Shown here: in pieces, positions 19,701-24,724 of the stretch
Position numbering within the stretch: position 1 is the stretch's first letter
How the letters are laid out: each line of letters starts with the position of its first letter
NCBI GenBank assembly: GCA_049999725.1
Contig: JBNGIS010020574.1
Span: 1 to 24,724 of the forward strand
Source of the DNA: Haplomitrium mnioides
Taxonomy: Eukaryota; Marchantiophyta; Haplomitriopsida; Calobryales
Direction of reading: 5' to 3'
DNA: 24,724 nucleotides
Position numbers and translations under genes: made by a program
Notes under the pieces: model-generated
The model's input: the letters and a program-made list of their open reading frames with translations, nothing else
What the model was told of the DNA's origin: nothing
The model's database searches: none

Positions 19701-20429
19701 TGGTTCCTTCAAAGCTCTCCTCCTCAACAAACTTTGTGGGTACTTAGCCGAGTCAAAGGCAAAGCTTCAATTTCGGGGAAGGGCTTTGATCTAGTGCAAG
19801 ACTTCTTTCGCGAGCAAGCTGCAGGGCTCTCTTTATAGACTACAGCTTGAGCAAACTTGGTGGCGTGCAGAGGGCCTCAAGAGCTGCCCCAAGGGTGCAC
19901 AGTACAAGCAATAGGGGGTGTTTTGCCACCTCAATCTGGGCTTTAAAGGTGGATTATCTCCAAGATAAGTTTTGATTTCAGAGGAGGGCTCTTCCAATTG
20001 GTGAGAAGGTTGAAATCCGGGCTGCACTCTTAGAGTGTGGGCAATTAGTCAGGGGTGATCAGATCAGTAAGGAAACAAGATGAGATAGGAATAAGCACTT
20101 GAGTCGAGGCCTAAACAAGCAGGGATCAGAACATGGAACCACTTGGGACTGGAGGTGAGTTGCGTAGAATGCGTTTTTTTTAAGGTGGAACTGGGGTCAC
20201 CTGAGATTGGACACGATAAGAAGACAAGAGGGAGACTTACATGCCAGTGCGTGAATGGGACACACAAAATACACAGGAGCACCATTTGGGATTGGAGGAG
20301 GATTACTTGTAGGCGGGGCTTGGACAGAACAACGCAGCAACATTGGAAGACAGAGACTCGGATGCAAACAGCAGGTGTAATCTGATCTTCTGTGATATTT
20401 TGCTACCCTAATTTCTTTCCCTACAAAAC
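19701..20429 (+). other. possible LINE 5' leader, no gene
   Basis: GC-richer than the left half of the window and without a recognisable domain on either strand. It directly precedes the ORF1 start at 20430, so it may be the 5' untranslated region and promoter of that LINE. That is inference from position only. Confidence 0.35.
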
Positions 20430-20790
20430 ATGGCCCGACCTAAACTATCCGCCACCCCTGCAGCACCACCACCTACTACCCCTTCACCCCCCCCCCCCCC
20501 CCCCCCCCCCTCTTCACCCATACCTGTGAAACCCAAACCCTCATCATCGAACAGCTCAAACGCTTTGAGGAGAACCTTAAAGAGGAGAAACTCCACAGAG
20601 AACCCCTGTCACGAGAACTTCGCGAGGAACAACTACATCATGAAGAATTATCACAAGCTCTACAGGTAGAAAAACTACAAAGAGAGGCAGTGTCTACAAC
20701 ACTTGCTGAAGAAAAACTTAAATGGCACGAAAGCAAAGCCATCCTAAAGGAAACACTCCAGGCACTGCAAGCACAGATTGCACAAACAGA
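20430..20790 (+). pseudogene. LINE ORF1, N-terminal and coiled-coil part
   Basis: Begins at ATG 20430 with MARPKLSATPAAPPPTTPSP and a polyproline run encoded by 24 Cs (20487-20510). After the C run the protein-like reading is in another frame: TLIIEQLKRFEENLKEEKLH, REPLSRELREEQLHHEELSQ, ALQVEKLQREAVSTTLAEEK and so on to AQIAQT. It is a long charged heptad-like stretch without a stop, probably a coiled coil for trimerisation as in other LINE ORF1 proteins. The shift falls exactly at the homopolymer, so it may be a sequencing or assembly error or true slippage rather than a real break. The region ends at a gap. Confidence 0.7.
20487..20510. repeat. 24-base C homopolymer in ORF1
   Basis: An uninterrupted run of C in the polyproline part of ORF1. 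Its length decides whether the N-terminal MARPK frame joins the coiled-coil frame. As written the two are out of register. Confidence 0.9.
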
Positions 20791-20890
20791 NNNNNNNNNN
20801 NNNNNNNNNNNNNNNNNNNNNNNNNNNNNNNNNNNNNNNNNNNNNNNNNNNNNNNNNNNNNNNNNNNNNNNNNNNNNNNNNNNNNNNNNN
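20791..20890. other. 100-N assembly gap inside LINE ORF1
   Basis: One hundred Ns, with C-rich CCCCACCCCCACCACC immediately after. Size is nominal. It separates the coiled-coil part of ORF1 from its C-terminal part, so their frame relation cannot be read. Confidence 0.95.
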
Positions 20891-21360
20891 CCCCACCCCC
20901 ACCACCAGAATAGATGGCTACCCTCATACGAAATACATTCTATGAGGAAAAACAACGGGAAGAACAATCCTTGAACCTCTTGGTGAGAGGACTTGAGGAA
21001 TCACACTCGAAAAACTTGACAAAAGTGAAACAAGAGAGCATCTTGAAACCAATTGGATTACAGGCAGTCCGAATCATATGCAGGCGGTTAGGTCAAACTG
21101 CCCCTGGACGTGGGAGACTAGTGCAGCTAAGGTTCTCTTCAAAAGAGGACAGATTACAACTCCTTCGAAACAAAAAACTACTCAAGGAGAAACCCTTCCG
21201 CATCTAAGAGGATCTGACACCTAAACAGGTTTGACAACTACCGGAAGAATACACCAAGGTATGCGTAGCCTGGGCAGCAGAGAAGGCTGCAGACATTCGG
21301 AACGGGCTCTTCCACCTGATCCGAGATCGCCCCCCAACATAGGAACTTGCAGGGAGTGGG
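20891..21360 (+). pseudogene. LINE ORF1, C-terminal RNA-binding-like part
   Basis: From 20914 the frame reads TFYEEKQREEQSLNLLVRGL, then ICRRLGQTAPGRGRLVQLRF, SSKEDRLQLLRNKKLL and EDLTPKQ. This is the pattern of LINE ORF1 C-terminal domains: a conserved N-L-x-x-R-G-L strand, a P-x-x-V-x-F strand with D-R near a K-x-L, and a closing D-L-T-P-x-Q. It probably binds LINE RNA. Stops are TAA at 21205, TGA at 21232 and TAG at 21340. No frameshift separates it from the endonuclease that follows. Confidence 0.75.
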
Positions 21361-21378
21361 GGACTAGGATATAGCCCC

Positions 21379-22612
21379 CCACCAATCTCGACAATATTAT
21401 GGAATTGTCAAGGTTATCCCTAGTACAAAGGCATCAATCTATCTAAAATTGGCCCTGACCTTGACATGATCCTCCTTGCATAAACCTGGGAAACAAGGGA
21501 ATCTCGGATCCCTAATATCTCGAGGTATGAAATCACCTCCCTTTTCAACAACAAATCTAGGCACTGAGTACATGGTGGATTAGCATGCCTTATATTCGAT
21601 AGAATCAATCAACGCCTAATAATCATGGAAATAGACACATTCCATAGATACATATGGCTCAAACTCTGCAAATCAGCAGGCCTTGACCGAGACATATTCA
21701 TTGCCATGTGCTACTTTCCTGGAAGCCAGACCACATACACGAAAGATGAGGACTTCGATGCACCATTCGACAAGATGGGAGAATTCATCGACAAAACCAA
21801 CAATGGAGACCTGATGATTGTAGGAGACTTCAATTGCCGTACAGGCAACCTGCAAGCCCACATCTTCAAACCACCTACGGCAGAGCTAGAAAGCCATGAA
21901 CTCATAGAAGACCAAGAAGACCTCCAACGAAACTCACAAGACAATTCTCTCAAATACCACCAAAAACTCTTGGACTTCTGTAGCACACACGACCTTTATA
22001 TTTGCAAAGGAACCCCACAGTGGCCACTATTCTCACTATACACATGTAAGAGCAACACAGGCATTGGCCAGTTGGTGGTAGATTACCATCTCTCTCAATC
22101 ACACAGATCTCAAGAATGTCTCCAATCATTTTATATAGGCAAACCCACACCTGAGTCAGATCACACCCCCTTGCACTTCACCTTCCACTCACAGACCCGT
22201 CTGACCCACCCTCATCGCTAATCCCACCGCCCTACCCTCCTTCTTTACCATTATCCCCCATTCGAAGCATGATCAAAATCTTATACCACAGAACTTCGCA
22301 ACATGCTCTCCTCACTCCCAACCTTGGATGCATCCTCCCTCATTGATGCCATCCTTACAATAGCTAGGCTCAAGTTCCCAACCACCCTCATCACTGCAAA
22401 GACCTCAGCCCCACCCACTAGCTTCCAACCTAACCTTTGGTTCAATCGCATGGCACAAGAAGTGCGATCATTATGGAAAAACAAAGTCAAACAAGGAGCA
22501 CCATCGAAGGAAATCTAAGAAGCACTCAAAGCTTGGAGAAGATCCAGGCGGGAGCTACACACAACATGGATAGCACTCACACTCCCACAAACCATACAGA
22601 CCAAGAAGCATG
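21379..22612 (+). pseudogene. LINE APE-type endonuclease and linker, 3'-truncated
   Basis: The same frame as the ORF1 C-terminus continues into STILWNCQG (first catalytic Asn), DLDMILLAxTWETRESR (metal-binding Glu position replaced by stop TAA at 21481), YEITSLFNN and GGLACLIFD. Then come FIAMCYFPGS, LMIVGDFNCRTG (G-D-F-N motif), GIGQLVVDY and SDHTPLHF (catalytic Asp-His). After this a linker with WFN is shared with the LINE at 9839-11811, diverged but alignable to about 22612, where similarity stops inside the linker before the RT. Further stops are at 21421, 21565, 22219, about 22270 and 22516, with no frameshift. Loss of the 3' half is unusual for a LINE, which normally loses its 5' end. 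Confidence 0.85.
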
Positions 22613-23154
22613 TTAGGTCCTGAGATAGGGGATTGAAGAAGCTTCCGGAAGAGCTTTTGTTGGAGCACAAGGATGAGCAGAATCATCGATGAGCAACAAA
22701 GTAGTGTCTCTTGGCTATAGGGAAGTGCCATTCTATCAGTTATTCGGAGCATGGTAAGTGGTGTAGTTGCTCGTGCATTTGCCTGCACCAAAACACAATT
22801 CGTTATCGACTTATGATGTTGATGCAGATTGTGGTTCAGAAGAGGAGTGGAATTTTGTCTTTCTATTTTAGTATGCCTCCTATGGCTAAGGCCTGCATTT
22901 GTAGGGAGAGAGAAATTAATTCATGTTTTGCGATCAGCCTGAATGTGAGAAGGCACAACCACCTTTCCTTCTTGATCTTGAAATTTTTGTAATGGTTCTA
23001 GCCACTTGAGGAAAGAAAAGATAAAGCAAGGGAGAGAAGGAGCCAAGATTGTAGATGGTTGTATACAAACTGATCCACATGAGGAAAGTAGAGTCCGCTG
23101 TGAGAAAGGGCTATTCGAATTTGCTTAGCGAGTTAGAGATTGATTCAAGACAGA
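22613..23154 (+). other. unidentified segment between LINE and SmD3 fragment
   Basis: Composition changes from the C-rich, G-poor LINE sense strand to a more balanced, G-richer sequence. One open stretch (22711-22992) codes for 93 residues including SMPPMAKACICREREINSC, with no family I recognise. The part just before 23155 could be leader sequence of the SmD3 transcript. I see no transposon motif. Confidence 0.35.
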
Positions 23155-23278
23155 ATGAGCAAGAGTCTGGGCATTCCCGTGAAGCTACTGCATGAAGTGG
23201 AAGGGCATGTTGTGATTGTTGTGCAAGGCTAGGGAGTCGAGTGTGTCATCAGGTGTCAGGCTTGAGCATATTACCAAG
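23155..23278 (+). pseudogene. SmD3 snRNP core protein fragment, processed-like
   Basis: ATG at 23155 opens MSKSLGIPVKLLHEVEGHVV, essentially the highly conserved N-terminus of small nuclear ribonucleoprotein SmD3, a component of the Sm ring of spliceosomal snRNPs. Similarity fades after about 27 residues with an indel and a TAG. A second short piece at about 23249-23275 matches the later V-S-Q-L-E-H segment in a broken form, so roughly 30 residues between are missing. No intron is seen in what remains. It lies in the same orientation as the LINE upstream and the ARF1 fragment immediately downstream. The N-terminal match is strong; the second piece is less certain. Confidence 0.75.
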
Positions 23279-23285
23279 ACCTTCA

Positions 23286-23540
<255 letters not shown>

Positions 23541-24448
23541 CGCACGCATTCTGGACTTCATCATGGAGCTTCTGGCTGTCTTTTTGGAGAGGAGGTAGCT
23601 GCGGGGATGCGTAGGCAATAATGGGAGTGCAGAATGGAGGCGGCCCTAACGATTTCATGCCCAATCTTGGAAATGGAGGTTTTGAAAAGCTCTCATGGGG
23701 CATGGCCCCTGTTTTTCAGATGAAGAACACATAGATGGCCAATTTGATAGTTGTATGAGAAAGTGGACTGTGCTTTTCAATTACAGGTCTCTCAAGACAA
23801 AGTCCAGTTCTCAAGTTGAGACCATTCTTGAAGAACGGGAACGAGCCCAAGAACACATCTGGAAGTTTCGAAATCATCCAAGCATTGGAAGGCAGTGCAG
23901 AGTGGAAATGTTGAGGAGACCATTGTTGATAATGGCAAGTTTATGAGATCTTTGAAAGAAGTGAGATTGAATTGACAAGTATCAACAATGTTTTGACTAA
24001 GGCTTCAATTTTGAAAGAACTGGAGACAGGGTGCTGCAGCAATATTGGGAAGTCTCAGAATTGTTGGGACTCAGAAAATCCTAGTGAATTGACGATGGCT
24101 AAAGCAGTTGATTTCCCAATAGGTGTTGTTTCTCTATCTGGATTGGAGTCACTGACTAATGGTGGGTTGACAAGGATATCTGGATTGCTACCAAATCTGT
24201 CAAAGCTCGATCTGAAGGGAATGGCAGCCGTTGAGCACAAGCAACCCAAGACAGGGAGTTAGTGCAGAGTTCTGGGAGATATGGGATGCCAAGTTGCAGA
24301 GTTCTCAAAATAGAGGTGCCAGAATTCGCAATGGAGTTATCGAGGTGTATGCAAGCTTATGTTGGATGAAATTCCTGAAGGTGCCAAAGCTGCAGACATG
24401 GAGAAGTTCAGGAGAACAGAATCTCATGCATGAAGAATGTGGAGGATG
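23541..24448 (+). other. unidentified coding-like segment, possible captured gene pieces
   Basis: Several moderate open stretches in changing plus-strand frames read like diverged protein: SLKTKSSSQVETILEERERA followed by QEHIWKFRNHPSIGR (23790-23900), then FMRSLKEVRLN, LESLTNGGLTRISGLLPNLS with KLDLKGMAAVEHKQP (24145-24246), and LDEIPEGAKAADMEKFRRTE (about 24363-24422). I do not recognise the family or families. Base composition resembles the SmD3/ARF1 block rather than the retroelements. The pieces may be decayed fragments of one or more host genes acquired with SmD3 and ARF1, or simply old sequence. Confidence 0.3.
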
Positions 24449-24724
24449 GTAAGGGATATTGTGGGTTGTAAGTTTTCTGTTAGAAGTGCATATATGTTTG
24501 TTTGTAGGTCTGGCCTGAGAATTGGAGACCTGAGAAAATTAAAAAGAGAGACAGCAGTCAGGCCAGTACTGCCCTTGTGAGTTGTTGCAGGCTGCAGGGA
24601 GATCAGAAATCCAGAACCATACCCTGTAGCTGGTGGCAGAGCATTTGTGAAGTAGTTGTCATTTGTTTAAGTTGGAGTTGGAGAGAAAGGTGCGTGAAGT
24701 GCAAGGCATCATCATGGCTGAGTT
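24449..24724. other. right edge, no gene recognised
   Basis: No clear domain. GTAAGG at 24449 and TTTGTTTGTAG ending at 24507 would outline a 59-base GT-AG interval, shorter than usual plant introns, so I do not call it an intron. Confidence 0.3.

Noticed and set aside
24449-24507. Possible GT-AG intron with pyrimidine-rich end
   Set aside because: Only 59 bases, below the usual plant minimum, and neither flank is an identified exon.

Overview
The window looks like intergenic DNA from a land plant with a large, retroelement-rich genome. A gymnosperm is my guess, but that is inference. Nearly everything recognisable is a broken retrotransposon: Ty3/gypsy LTR elements and a family of non-LTR (LINE) elements. 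Near the right end there is also a segment built from intronless fragments of two conserved eukaryotic genes, SmD3 and ARF1. I see no intact host gene, no tRNA or rRNA and no CRISPR array. There are five runs of N (3823-3832, 9714-9813, 11812-12211, 19009-19108, 20791-20890), most of them at low-complexity or repeated sequence, so local order and repeat lengths there are uncertain.

Left part (1-9335). A minus-strand LINE ORF1-like pseudogene (about 40-998) is followed by a plus-strand gypsy reverse transcriptase remnant (1850-2440). Next comes a second gypsy remnant with a putative LTR, a near-perfect initiator-Met primer binding site (2864-2875) and a gag fragment (about 2936-3330). A 10-N gap with identical flanks follows, then a degenerate tandem array of about 35 bp units (3945-4565). 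Next is a heavily decayed minus-strand gypsy pol (integrase, RNase H, RT and possibly protease, about 5062-7960), then a 146 bp tandem duplication (8605-8896).

Middle part (9335-18803). A plus-strand gypsy element lies between two related repeats of about 335 bp that I read as LTRs. It has gag with a zinc knuckle, protease, RT, RNase H and integrase, in that order, all pseudogenised. A 5'-truncated LINE (endonuclease C-terminus plus RT, only two in-frame stops) sits at a (TC)n tract at the end of the left repeat, with assembly gaps on both sides.

Right part (18804-24724). A GC-rich repeat interrupted by a gap and a degenerate 20-25 bp minisatellite precede a second LINE of the same family. 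That copy has a proline-rich and coiled-coil ORF1 with a 24-base C run, then an ORF1 C-terminal domain and an APE-type endonuclease sharing one reading frame. It stops abruptly at about 22612. From there sequence of different character continues with SmD3 and ARF1 fragments in the same orientation, then about 0.9 kb of unidentified, somewhat coding-like sequence. This chimeric block next to a 3'-truncated LINE is the most unusual feature of the window.
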